Positions 30,346 through 39,875 of a DNA stretch of 64,000 nucleotides are shown here, one piece after another (the first letter of the stretch is position 1; each line of letters starts with the position of its first letter). The notes beneath the pieces were generated by a model, which was given only the letters and a program-made list of their open reading frames with translations, searched no databases and was not told the DNA's origin. A program made the translations under genes and the position numbers. Origin of the DNA: Oscillospiraceae bacterium (GTDB taxonomy: Bacteria; Bacillota; Clostridia; Oscillospirales; Ruminococcaceae); the NCBI GenBank assembly GCA_009784625.1, contig WRBI01000006.1:25552-89551 (forward strand). The letters are read 5' to 3'.

Positions 30346-31668
30346 GTGTCCAAACCGATTGTCGCCGTTGTTGGGCGGCCAAATGTAGGAAAAAGCACCC
30401 TCTTCAACAAACTGATCGGCCTGCGGCTGGCCATTGTTGAGGACACCCCCGGCGTTACCCGCGACCGCATCTACCACGAGTGCGAGTGGCGGGCCAAGCA
30501 GTTTATGCTGGTGGATACCGGCGGGATTGAACCCCACGACGACACCCCCATTCTGGCCATGATGCGCCGTCAGGCACAGGTCGCCATCGAGCGGGCGGAC
30601 GCGATTATTTTTGTCACCGACATTCGCGCGGGGCTAACCGCCACCGACGCGGATGTTGCCGTTATGCTGCAAAAAAGCGGGAAACCGATCATCCTGTGCG
30701 TCAACAAATGCGACCGGATCGGCGAGCCGCCGGTCGAAATCTATGACTTTTACAACTTAGGGCTGGGTGAGCCGTATCCCGTTTCGTCTGTTCACGGAAA
30801 CGGCACCGGTGACCTGTTGGATGCGCTGTTTGAGCACTTGAACTTTGAAGAGGGCGACGAGTACGGCGAAGAGTACATCAAAGTCGCGGTGGTCGGAAAA
30901 CCGAATGTGGGAAAATCGTCACTGGTCAACCGGATTGCCGGCGAAGAGCGGATGATCGTCTCCGATATGCCGGGCACAACCCGGGACGCGACCGACACCA
31001 CCATCGAAAACGAGAAGGGCAAGTTTGTCTTTATCGACACGGCCGGAATCCGCCGAAAATCGCGGGTAGAGGAAGCGATCGAGCGGTACAGCGTATTGCG
31101 CTCACACATGGCGGTTGACCGGGCGGATGTCTGCGTGATTATGATCGACGCCACTGAGGGTTTTACCGAACAGGACTCAAAGATCGCCGGCTACGCCCAC
31201 GAACAGGGCAAGGGCTGTATCGTCGCCGTCAACAAGTGGGACGCGGTCGAAAAAGACGACAAGACCATGATCGAAATGCGCAAGCGCCTTGAGCATGACT
31301 TTTCATTCATGAGTTATGTACCGTTTGTGTTTATCTCGGCTATGACCGGCCAGCGGGTGGAAAATTTGTTCGAGCTGATCAGCTATGTTTCTCAACAGAA
31401 CACCATGCGCATCTCGACCGGCACACTCAACGATCTGCTTGGTCAGGCGACCGCGCGGGTGCAGCCGCCCACCGACAGGGGCAAGCGGCTGAAAATCTTT
31501 TACATGACCCAGCCGTCCACCAAGCCGCCCACCTTTGTCTGCTTTGTCAACAAAGCCAAACTCTTTCACTTCTCTTATCAGCGCTACATCGAGAACCAGA
31601 TCCGCGAATCTTTTGGGCTGGAGGGTACGCCGATCCGGATGATTGTCCGGGAGCGGGAGGATAAATAG
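30346..31668 (+). CDS. der: Ribosome biogenesis GTPase Der
   Basis: Two G domains: VVGRPNVGKSTLFN and VVGKPNVGKSSLVN. Confidence 0.97.
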   Translation: MSKPIVAVVGRPNVGKSTLFNKLIGLRLAIVEDTPGVTRDRIYHECEWRAKQFMLVDTGGIEPHDDTPILAMMRRQAQVAIERADAIIFVTDIRAGLTATDADVAVMLQKSGKPIILCVNKCDRIGEPPVEIYDFYNLGLGEPYPVSSVHGNGTGDLLDALFEHLNFEEGDEYGEEYIKVAVVGKPNVGKSSLVNRIAGEERMIVSDMPGTTRDATDTTIENEKGKFVFIDTAGIRRKSRVEEAIERYSVLRSHMAVDRADVCVIMIDATEGFTEQDSKIAGYAHEQGKGCIVAVNKWDAVEKDDKTMIEMRKRLEHDFSFMSYVPFVFISAMTGQRVENLFELISYVSQQNTMRISTGTLNDLLGQATARVQPPTDRGKRLKIFYMTQPSTKPPTFVCFVNKAKLFHFSYQRYIENQIRESFGLEGTPIRMIVREREDK

Positions 31669-31671
31669 CGC

Positions 31672-32007
31672 ATGACAAAGCGCATATCTAAGTTTTTTGT
31701 CATTGCTTTGATATTTGCAATTGTAATATCCGCTTTTGCACCCCAATACTCGAACAGGCTGAAAGATGACGAGATTGTTCGCCAATATCTCATTACAAAT
31801 ATCGAGGGTGGTTATTCTATATGGCTTGTTGGTTCTTCTCGACAAAACAATTCTACCAGACAATATATCTTTCAGGTTGGCGCAGAAGGTACCCTTGAGA
31901 TTATTGTTCAAGCCGGCGAAATTGACTCTTCGCGATGGCTTCGCAGGATCCCGCATATGTGGCACGGTTCCGACATTCGCTTTAATCGAAATGAAAGATG
32001 GCGGTAA
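31672..32007 (+). CDS. Small hypothetical secreted/membrane protein (possible frameshift)
   Basis: MTKRISKFFVIALIFAIVISAFA signal-like N-terminus; C-terminus may continue in another frame. Confidence 0.4.
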   Translation: MTKRISKFFVIALIFAIVISAFAPQYSNRLKDDEIVRQYLITNIEGGYSIWLVGSSRQNNSTRQYIFQVGAEGTLEIIVQAGEIDSSRWLRRIPHMWHGSDIRFNRNERWR

Positions 32008-32072
32008 AAACCCTATCGCGGCCATCGGCGTGCCGGAAGCCATGCCGGCGGAATAACAGGAGGGCGGGCAAG

Positions 32073-32645
32073 GTGAAGAAAATACGAACTGTGCGCAAAC
32101 TTCTGGTCGCGGCAGTTGTCCTCCTGCTGGTCTTTTACTTTGTGATCGCGCCTTATCTGCCCCGGCCGGTACTGCGCGGGTCATTCACGGTGAGCGATGA
32201 CTTGGAACGGGTATTGCAAGAGGACGGCTCCAGTTTGTCCGGCAGCGGGGATTACGACAACTTTATAGATGTCGTGGTTTTTTACCACACAATCAGTGAC
32301 TTTCAAAATTTACCTGACCGAGTGCGCTACGACCGACTGAATTTGACAGACCGCTTTGACCAGCGCGCGCTGGTTGACCTGCTCAGCCAGACCACCTCCC
32401 GCCGTTTGGTCACGCGGCGGTCTGAGGCCATTTGGCATATGCTCGACACACCTTCGATTTGGATGATCTCGACCGCTTTGTCCGACCAAACAGTCACCGT
32501 CATCCTCGACCGCGAAACGGCTTGTGGCTACTGGTATCACACACCACATGACCTATTCGACAATCCGGCGATCTACCAAATCAGGGACCCAATCGCGGTC
32601 ATTGACGCGCTTGAGGCTATGCTGGCAGGCAGCGAAGATACTTAG
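32073..32645 (+). CDS. Hypothetical membrane-anchored protein (GTG start)
   Basis: MKKIRTVRKLLVAAVVLLLVFYFVIAPYL N-terminal anchor; aggagggcgggcaag upstream. Confidence 0.55.
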   Translation: MKKIRTVRKLLVAAVVLLLVFYFVIAPYLPRPVLRGSFTVSDDLERVLQEDGSSLSGSGDYDNFIDVVVFYHTISDFQNLPDRVRYDRLNLTDRFDQRALVDLLSQTTSRRLVTRRSEAIWHMLDTPSIWMISTALSDQTVTVILDRETACGYWYHTPHDLFDNPAIYQIRDPIAVIDALEAMLAGSEDT

Positions 32646-32652
32646 GAGGTTT

Positions 32653-32751
32653 ATGGCTATGGCAATATTTCCGATCGGTGCAATTCTGGGACTGGGTGTG
32701 ATCGTCGGCCTTGTCGCTTTGGGCGTCTATCTTTTCGTCAACCGGAAATAG
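32653..32751 (+). CDS. Small membrane protein (32 aa)
   Basis: MAMAIFPIGAILGLGVIVGLVALGVYLFVNRK; taggaggttt RBS. Confidence 0.45.
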   Translation: MAMAIFPIGAILGLGVIVGLVALGVYLFVNRK

Positions 32752-32772
32752 CAGACATAAAGGGGAATCACA

Positions 32773-33441
32773 ATGGAACCGATCACCGTTACCATTCTCG
32801 CGCTGGCAGGCGCGCTCTTACTGGGATACCTGATGGGCAGCGTAAACGCGGCCATCATTGTCTCCCGGCTGCTCAAAGGGGACGATATCCGCCGCCACGG
32901 CAGCGGCAACGCCGGAATGACCAACATGCTGCGCACATACGGCAAAGGCCCGGCCGCGCTGACTGCCGCAGTCGATTTTCTCAAGGCGACGGTGGCAATT
33001 ATTTTGGCTCGCTGGCTGGTTGACGTCTTTGACCTTGCCATGTTGATTGATGTTGGCTATCTCGCTGGACTGGGCGCGCTTACCGGCCACCTCTTTCCCC
33101 TTTACTTTCACTTTAAGGGCGGAAAAGGCGTGATCACGGCGCTGGGCGTTCTGCTCTGCGTCAACCCGCTTGTCTTTGCGATTGTGGCCGCGGTCTTTAT
33201 CCCGCTTATCTTCATCACCCGGATCGTTTCCCTCTGTTCGGTGATCGGGGCGGCCAGCCTCCCTTTTGTGACTTGGGCGGTACGCACCTATCAGGGGCAG
33301 CCGCCGCTTTGGGACGCGCTGTTCGCGGCGGCGATCGGCGCGATTATCATCGTCATGCACCGCGAGAACATAAAGCGGCTGCGAAGCGGCACCGAGCACC
33401 GTTTTGGCAGCCAGAAGAAAAAGGAGGGCGGTGACGCGTGA
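32773..33441 (+). CDS. plsY: Glycerol-3-phosphate acyltransferase PlsY
   Basis: YLMGSVNAAIIVSRLLKGDDIRRHGSGNAGMTNMLRTYGK; HLFPLYFHFKGGKGV. Confidence 0.96.
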   Translation: MEPITVTILALAGALLLGYLMGSVNAAIIVSRLLKGDDIRRHGSGNAGMTNMLRTYGKGPAALTAAVDFLKATVAIILARWLVDVFDLAMLIDVGYLAGLGALTGHLFPLYFHFKGGKGVITALGVLLCVNPLVFAIVAAVFIPLIFITRIVSLCSVIGAASLPFVTWAVRTYQGQPPLWDALFAAAIGAIIIVMHRENIKRLRSGTEHRFGSQKKKEGGDA

Positions 33442-34448
33442 AAATTTTCATCATGGGCGCGGGCGGTTTTGGAACCGCACTGGCCATCATGGCCAACAAA
33501 ATAGGGCATAGTGTAACCCTCTGGTCTCCCTTTGAAGAGGAGATCGCAGAGCTTGGCAAACACCGCGAGCATTTAAAACTTTTACAGGGGATTCCCATCC
33601 CGGCTGAAGTCGGGTTGACCTGCTCGCTTGAACAAGTCCCCGGGCAGGATATGGTCATTATCGCGACTCCGTCTTTTGCTGTCCGCGAGAGCGTGAAACT
33701 TCTGCGCGGCCTGTGTCCCACACAGACCGTGGTTGCCTGTGTGGCCAAGGGGCTGGAAGACGGCAGCTTTAAGACGCTTTCTACCGTGATTGGCGAAGAG
33801 CTGCCCGAAGTCAGGCGGGTAATGGTCTCCGGGCCTTCCCACGCCGAAGAAGTTGCACGGGGATGCCCAACCACCGTAGTCGCGGCCTCGTCCAGCCGGG
33901 AGGCGGCACAGTTTGTGCAGGAGGCGCTGAGCGGTGACGCGCTGCGCATATACGCAAGCGACGACGTGCTGGGGGTCGAGCTGGGCGGTGCGCTCAAGAA
34001 CGTGATCGCGCTGGCCGCCGGAATTTTGGATGGCCTTGACGGCGCGGACAACACAAAAGCAGCCCTGATGACCAGAGGCATTGCCGAAATCGCGCGTCTG
34101 GGCGTCGCGCTTGGGGCGAAGAGCGAGACATTCGCCGGCCTTTCCGGGATTGGGGACTTGATTGTGACCTGCTCAAGTATACACAGCCGCAACCGCCGTT
34201 TTGGCATCCTGATTGGCAAGGGTGTGCCGCCCGAGCAGGCGCTTCGCGAAGTCGGGATGACGGTCGAGGGCTACGCCTGTGCCAAAACCGCTTTTGAACT
34301 ATCCAAAAAACAGGGTGTGACCATGCCGATTACCGGTGAAGTTTACCGCGTTTTGTACGAGGGCAAAGACTTAAAACAAGCGCTCCGCGACTTGATGGCC
34401 CGGCCCAACCGCCACGAAAGCGAAGCGGTCTGGCTTCTTTCGCGATAA
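33438..34448 (+). CDS. gpsA: NAD(P)H-dependent glycerol-3-phosphate dehydrogenase
   Basis: IMGAGGFGTALAIM; VSGPSHAEEVARG; ELGGALKNVIALAAG. Confidence 0.96.
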   Translation: MKIFIMGAGGFGTALAIMANKIGHSVTLWSPFEEEIAELGKHREHLKLLQGIPIPAEVGLTCSLEQVPGQDMVIIATPSFAVRESVKLLRGLCPTQTVVACVAKGLEDGSFKTLSTVIGEELPEVRRVMVSGPSHAEEVARGCPTTVVAASSSREAAQFVQEALSGDALRIYASDDVLGVELGGALKNVIALAAGILDGLDGADNTKAALMTRGIAEIARLGVALGAKSETFAGLSGIGDLIVTCSSIHSRNRRFGILIGKGVPPEQALREVGMTVEGYACAKTAFELSKKQGVTMPITGEVYRVLYEGKDLKQALRDLMARPNRHESEAVWLLSR

Positions 34449-34622
34449 ACATCCCCGTCTCAATTTCTTACTCAATTCCATTTGAGACAGACCCAACCTG
34501 CGGCGCAGAGCCTTTATACGCGTGGCGACAATTTTCAATACTACTCACCTCTACACATTACAGATCATTATCGGAGTGGTGTCAAATCAACAGTAAGCAG
34601 CTGGGTGATTTTTTGCGAATCA

Positions 34623-34871
34623 CTACTCGTACCGCTGTAAGTCAGCGAAGAAATCTTGTATAGGTGTGTTATATAACTCAGCCAGCGCAAGCAGTACGCT
34701 AACCCTGACGCTGTACTTCCCCAACTCCATTTGAGATATAATTTCTCTGATTACATCCAATCCTTGTGTCTGTAGCTTCGCGGACACTTGTTCCTGTGAC
34801 AGCCCTGCCCTTTCTCTGTGTTTTTTCATGTTAGAGCCAATAGATATATCCTGTTTTAACTTGTGCGCCAT
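34623..34871 (-). CDS. XRE-family HTH regulator
   Basis: IGSNMKKHRERAGLSQEQVSAKLQTQGLDV...ISQMELGKYSVRVSVLLALAELYN. Confidence 0.85.
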   Translation of the reverse strand: MAHKLKQDISIGSNMKKHRERAGLSQEQVSAKLQTQGLDVIREIISQMELGKYSVRVSVLLALAELYNTPIQDFFADLQRYE

Positions 34872-34888
34872 AAAAATCGTCACCCCTC

Positions 34889-34952
34889 GGAATTTATACA
34901 TTCCACTTGATTATACGCTCTCTTTGTGATATTATTGGAATGTATGCATTCC
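34889..34952. promoter_or_regulatory. Twin putative XRE operators
   Basis: GGAATTTATACATTCC (34889..34904) and GGAATGTATGCATTCC (34937..34952), both GGAAT-N6-ATTCC. Confidence 0.6.
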
Positions 34953-34984
34953 AAAACGTAAGTGTGAATAGATGAGGCGCGACC

Positions 34985-35155
34985 ACGAAAAAGTTTACAA
35001 TAGAGCTTGATGAGATGGTTTGCAAGTGGCTGGAACATATCTCAGAAGTGACAGGTGAATCGGTTGAAACCCTAATCGCCAATGGGATTTATCACCACAT
35101 TTCGGGTTTAGAAGGCGACGCTTACAAGGCGTTCAGTATGCAGGAACCGACATAG
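34985..35155 (+). pseudogene. Short RHH-like ORF lacking a canonical start (ACG where ATG expected)
   Basis: (T)KKFTIELDEMVCKWLEHISEVTGESVETLIANGIYHHISGLEGDAYKAFSMQEPT stop; 57 codons open. Confidence 0.4.
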
Positions 35156-35479
35156 ACGAACTGATTTATAACTGACACAGCGAGGGCAGGAATCCATTGG
35201 GGTTGATTCACTGTCAACACATTCTTCCCATTTAACAAGGTGGCAAAGACAATTACGGAAACCTGACCATTGTCCATACAGGTGATTCCCCAATTCATAC
35301 CGCCCCTAAATCCGCCATATAAAAATGCACAAAAATAAAGCGATATTTTATACATAAACATTGCCGCTCAATCGAGCAGTGCGGATTTTCCTGTTATTAA
35401 TCAGACAATCTTGAACATTACTGTTCGCGTAAACATCGACTTGTTGGCAAGGTAGAATATAAAGCAAAGAAATTAGCTA

Positions 35480-35539
35480 TTGACTTTTGTTTATATATCA
35501 TGCAATATTGCTTTATGGTATATTGTATACAGTATACCA
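35480..35539 (+). promoter_or_regulatory. Promoter and candidate operator upstream of the betaine-reductase-like operon
   Basis: TTGACT-N17-CAATAT followed by inverted repeat TGGTATA-N10-TATACCA. Confidence 0.5.
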
Positions 35540-35571
35540 AATCGTAGCTATTAAAAAGCAAGTAAAAAGGA

Positions 35572-36906
35572 GTGGTGTGCATGAAACTGACTCTTGCGAA
35601 CTTTCACGTAAAGGATATCATCTTCGGCGACAAAACACAGCTGAAAGACGGCGTCCTCACAGTGAACGAAAAAGAAGCGTTGGCGGTTGTGCTTGAGGAC
35701 AGCCATATAACGCAGGCAGAGCTGCACGTCGTCAGGCCGGGCGATGAGGTGCGTATGGTTCCGGTCAAAGAAGCAATCGAACCCCGTTACCGCGCAGGCG
35801 GCGGCCCTGTTTTTCCCGGCGTTACCGGCGAAATGCTCCAGGCAGGCAACGGCGTCACACATGCCCTGAAGGATATGAGCGTACTGGTGGTAGGCAAGCA
35901 CGCCGGCGGCTTTCAGGACGGGTTGATTGACATGTCGGGTGAAGGCGCGAAATACACCTATTATTCTCAGCTGAAACATTTGGTGTTGGTGGCCGACACA
36001 GACGAAGACTTCGAGCGGCGCGAACAGCAGAAAAAGAACCGCGCATTGCGCTGGGCGGGGATGCGCTTGGCCGAATATCTGGGCAGCTGCACAAAGGATT
36101 TAACCCCCGACGATACCGACGTCTACCAGCTGGACCCCATTACCAAGCGCTCCGCGGCAGTCAATGGCCTGCCCAGTGTGGTTCTGGTATTGCAGCCGCA
36201 GTCCCAGATGGAGGAATTGGGCTACAACGACCTCAACTATGGCTGGGATACCAACCGTATGCTGCCCACACTCATGCACCCCAATGAAGTGCTGGACGGC
36301 GCGATGATCTCCGGCTCATTTATGCCCTGCTCGTCCAAATGGTCTACATACGACTTTCAAAACTTCCCAATGATCCGCAGGCTGTATGCGGAACACGGCA
36401 AAACCCTCAACTTTTTGGGGGTAATCATGTCCAACCTCAATGTCGCGCTGGAACAAAAAGAGCGCGCCGCCCTGTTTGTGGCTCAGATCGCGAAAACACT
36501 GGGCGCCGACAGCGCCATCGTTGCCGAAGAGGGCTACGGAAACCCGGACGCAGACTTTACCGCCTGTCTGGTGGCGCTTGAGGACGCGGGCGTCAAAACG
36601 GTCGGCCTGACCAACGAGTGTACCGGCCGGGACGGCGCGAGCCAGCCGCTGGTTTCGATGAACGAAAAGTCAGACGCAATCGTTTCTACCGGCAATGTTT
36701 CTACCCTGATAGAGCTGCCCCCCATGAAAACCGTGCTTGGCGAGCTTGCTTCCCTTGGCCGGGATGGGCTTTCCGGTGGCTGGGAGGGCGACGAAAAGCT
36801 GGGGCCGTCTGTCCGGCCGGATGGTTCAATCATCATGGAAAACAACGCAATGTTCTGCGGCGACCAAGTGGTCGGCTGGTCAACCAAAACAATGGTGGAA
36901 TTCTAA
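35572..36906 (+). CDS. grdI: Glycine/sarcosine/betaine reductase component, alpha/beta-subunit proprotein (GrdE/G/I family; betaine type inferred from context)
   Basis: Family-like sequence; NECTGRDGASQPL candidate cleavage/pyruvoyl site; adjacent selenoprotein subunit; BCCT transporter downstream. Confidence 0.82.
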   Translation: MVCMKLTLANFHVKDIIFGDKTQLKDGVLTVNEKEALAVVLEDSHITQAELHVVRPGDEVRMVPVKEAIEPRYRAGGGPVFPGVTGEMLQAGNGVTHALKDMSVLVVGKHAGGFQDGLIDMSGEGAKYTYYSQLKHLVLVADTDEDFERREQQKKNRALRWAGMRLAEYLGSCTKDLTPDDTDVYQLDPITKRSAAVNGLPSVVLVLQPQSQMEELGYNDLNYGWDTNRMLPTLMHPNEVLDGAMISGSFMPCSSKWSTYDFQNFPMIRRLYAEHGKTLNFLGVIMSNLNVALEQKERAALFVAQIAKTLGADSAIVAEEGYGNPDADFTACLVALEDAGVKTVGLTNECTGRDGASQPLVSMNEKSDAIVSTGNVSTLIELPPMKTVLGELASLGRDGLSGGWEGDEKLGPSVRPDGSIIMENNAMFCGDQVVGWSTKTMVEF

Positions 36907-36920
36907 AGGAGGTGTTTATA

Positions 36921-38240
36921 TTGAAGGCAATTCACTACATCAATCAGTTTTTCGGGCAGATTGGCGGCGAAGAGGCTGCCGGGCACGAACCGGAAATCCG
37001 CGAGGGACAGGTCGGTGCGGCAATGGCTCTGCAAGCCGCGCTGGGCAGCGGGGTGGATGTAACCCACACCATCATCTGCGGGGATAACTTTATGGGTTCC
37101 AACACCGAAGAGGCCATCCGGCGGATCCTGTCCTTTTTAGAAGGCAAAGAGTTTGACATTTTTTTTGCAGGCCCGGCCTTTCGGGCGGGGCGCTACGGCG
37201 TGGCCTGCGGGCATATCTGCGACGCTGTGCAAAAGAAATTCGGCGTACCTGTCCTCACTTCGATGAACGAAGAAAACCCCGGTGTTGAGATGTACCGCTC
37301 TAAGATGGTGATCTTCCGGGGCGGTGCAAGCGCCGCCGCCATGAAGAAAGACGTCGCGGCGATGACCGGGTACGGCCTGAGACTTATCAAAGGTGAAAAA
37401 CTGCTGCCCGCGGCGCGGGAGGGCTACTTTGGCCGGGGTGTGCGCGACCAGGTCTGGCTTGACCCGCCGGTTAACGCAACCGACCGTGTCATCGACATGC
37501 TGTTTAAAAAGCTGCGGGGAGAACCTTTCCAGACCGAGCTGCCCATCCCCAAAACCGACCGCGTTCCGATCGCGCCCGCCATCCCGCCGGAAGAACTGGC
37601 CAAGATGAACGTCGCTTTGCTCACTTCGGGCGGGATCGTCCCTTTCGGCAACCCCGACCGCATTCAGTCGGCATCGGCCACCAGATGGGGGAAATACGAT
37701 ATCACCGGTATCGACGACCTCAAAAAAGGCGAATATATGACCACCCACGCCGGATATGACCCGGCGGCGGCCAACAACGACCCGGATGTCGTTCTGCCGC
37801 TCGACGCCCTGCGCGCTTATGAGAAAGAGGGCAAAATCGGCGGGATTCACCAATACTTTTACGCGACTGTCGGTACCGGCACAACCCAGGCCGAAGCCGC
37901 GCGGATGGCCGGTGAAATTGTCGAGGAGTTAAAAAGCGCGGGCGTTCGCGCCGCCATCCTCACCTCTACCTGAGGCACTTGCACACGTTGCGGTGCAACG
38001 ATGACAAAAGTAATTGAAAACGCCGGAATCACAATTGTACAGATGGCAAACCTTTTGCCTGTCGCAAAAACGGTCGGCGTCAACCGGCTTGTCCCCACCA
38101 TTTCTATCCCCTACCCGCTGGGCGACCCCGCTACCCCGCCTGATGTACAGTTTAATCTGCGGCATCATCGGGTTGGTGTTGCCCTTGACGCTTTAACCAC
38201 CGATATTGATGAGCCAAAGGTGTTTAAAGTGAGCATCTAA
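36921..38240 (+). CDS. grdH: Glycine/betaine/sarcosine reductase selenoprotein subunit (GrdB/F/H family), UGA at 37971..37973 read as selenocysteine
   Basis: ORFs 36618..37973 and 38001..38240 are in the same frame; the junction reads ILTST-U-GTCTRCGATM then continues ...GVNRLVPTISIPYPLGDP. TTG start after AAAGGAGG. Confidence 0.92.
37974..38003 (+). promoter_or_regulatory. Candidate bacterial SECIS stem-loop
   Basis: Directly after UGA: GGCAC-TTGCAC-ACGTTGCG-GTGCAA. Confidence 0.65.
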
Positions 38241-38262
38241 TAAAGAGCGAGGAGGATAGATT

Positions 38263-39771
38263 TTGAAAATAAACTGGCAAAGGGACGTCTCTTATCTTGT
38301 GGCGCTTGGCATTACCGCTCTGATTGTTATTCTTGGGATTGCGGCCCCCGAACAGTTCGCGAGCGGCACAAACGCTGTGTTCGGTTTTTTGACCGACAAT
38401 TTCAGTTGGTTTTATCTGATCTCGATGTTCATTTTCGTGGTCTTTTCGCTTGGGCTTGCCCTGAGCAGATACGGCAGCATCAAGCTGGGCGCCGATGACG
38501 CAAAGCCGGAATACAGCACCTTTACCTGGTTTACCATGATGTTTATTGCCGGTATGGGCATCGGACTGGTTTTCTGGGGGGTGGCCGAGCCGCTCAACCA
38601 CTTTGTATCCTTTGGCATGGACGAGGCGGCGGCAAACGACGCCATGCGCGTCTCTTTCATGCACTGGGGGTTTCACCCATGGTCGGGCTACGCGGTCATA
38701 GGCATGGCGCTGGCTTACTTCCAGTTCCGCAAGAAAGCCCCGGGGCTTATAAGCAGCATCTTTCTGCCAATCCTGGGGGAAAAAGGCGTGCGCGGCCCGA
38801 TCGGAAAGACCATCGATGTTCTGGCGATCTTTGCTACGGTTGGGGGCGTCGCCACCTCTTTGGGTTCCGGCACACTGCAAATTAACGCCGGGCTCAACCA
38901 CTTGTTTGGCATTCCCCAGGGTACGCTGCCCATCATTGTAATTGTGGCTATTATGGCCGCCGTGTATATCTGGAGCGCCGTCAGCGGAATCAATAAGGGA
39001 ATCAAGATCCTCTCTAATGTCAACATGTGGCTGGCGCTGGGTCTGATGGTTTGCGCGCTGGTGGTCGGGCCTGTACTGGTCATCGTGAACATCTTTACCA
39101 ACACGACCGGCGCTTACTTAAGCAGCTTTGTGCGGGAAAGCTTTGCGATTAACCCGTTTGGCGACAACAGCTGGCTGGGCGGCTGGACCGTCTTTTACTG
39201 GGCCTGGTGGGTGTCCTGGGCGCCTTTTGTCGGGACATTCATCGCTAGGATTTCAAAGGGCAGAACCATCCGGGAGTTTGTTTTAACAGTGATCCTGGCT
39301 CCGTCGGCCTTTTCGATGATTTGGTTCTCGATCTTTGGCGGCCTTGGGCTAAATCTGGACAACTCGATCATCCAAACCGCGATTGAGACAACCGAAACCG
39401 CGCTGTTTGTCGTGTTCAGCCAGTACCCATTGGGATTCCTTATGTCGATTGTGACGGTTGTGCTGCTGCTGATCTTCTTTATCACCAGCGCGGATTCGGC
39501 GATTTATGTGCTGTCGATGTTCTCGTCTGAGGGCAGCCTTGACCCCTCTAATTCAAAGAAGGTCATCTGGGGCATCATTCAGGCAATGCTGGCCCTTGTA
39601 CTGCTCGTTACCGGCGGGCTGGGGGCGCTGCAAACGATTTCTATTGTCGCGGCCTTCCCCTTTGCGATTGTCATGCTGTTCAGCTGTTACTGCATGTACA
39701 AGGCCCTGACCGGAGAGCGCGGTTCACCATATCTTCCGCCACCTAAAACCGTTCCTCAAAAAGACGATTGA
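38263..39771 (+). CDS. BCCT family (betaine/carnitine/choline) transporter
   Basis: MFIAGMGIGLVFWGVAEPLNHF; WTVFYWAWWVSWAPFVGTFIARISKGRTIREF; TSADSAIYVLSMFSS. Confidence 0.96.
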   Translation: MKINWQRDVSYLVALGITALIVILGIAAPEQFASGTNAVFGFLTDNFSWFYLISMFIFVVFSLGLALSRYGSIKLGADDAKPEYSTFTWFTMMFIAGMGIGLVFWGVAEPLNHFVSFGMDEAAANDAMRVSFMHWGFHPWSGYAVIGMALAYFQFRKKAPGLISSIFLPILGEKGVRGPIGKTIDVLAIFATVGGVATSLGSGTLQINAGLNHLFGIPQGTLPIIVIVAIMAAVYIWSAVSGINKGIKILSNVNMWLALGLMVCALVVGPVLVIVNIFTNTTGAYLSSFVRESFAINPFGDNSWLGGWTVFYWAWWVSWAPFVGTFIARISKGRTIREFVLTVILAPSAFSMIWFSIFGGLGLNLDNSIIQTAIETTETALFVVFSQYPLGFLMSIVTVVLLLIFFITSADSAIYVLSMFSSEGSLDPSNSKKVIWGIIQAMLALVLLVTGGLGALQTISIVAAFPFAIVMLFSCYCMYKALTGERGSPYLPPPKTVPQKDD

Positions 39772-39779
39772 TTTTAAAA

Positions 39780-39818
39780 TAAGTGCAGCCGTTCGGTAAA
39801 GGCTGCACTTATTCTCTT
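39780..39818 (+). terminator. Rho-independent terminator after BCCT gene
   Basis: AAGTGCAGCC-gttcggtaaa-GGCTGCACTT-ATTCTCTTT. Confidence 0.88.
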
Positions 39819-39875
39819 TCGCAAAAGTCTTCCATTTTGATGCGATCTATTGTATAATTCTGCAATAGCAGTTGA

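Noticed and set aside
35122-35361. 79-aa minus-strand ORF upstream of the grd-like operon as a gene
   Set aside because: No clear RBS or family, and it overlaps the end of the RHH-like frame; insufficient support.
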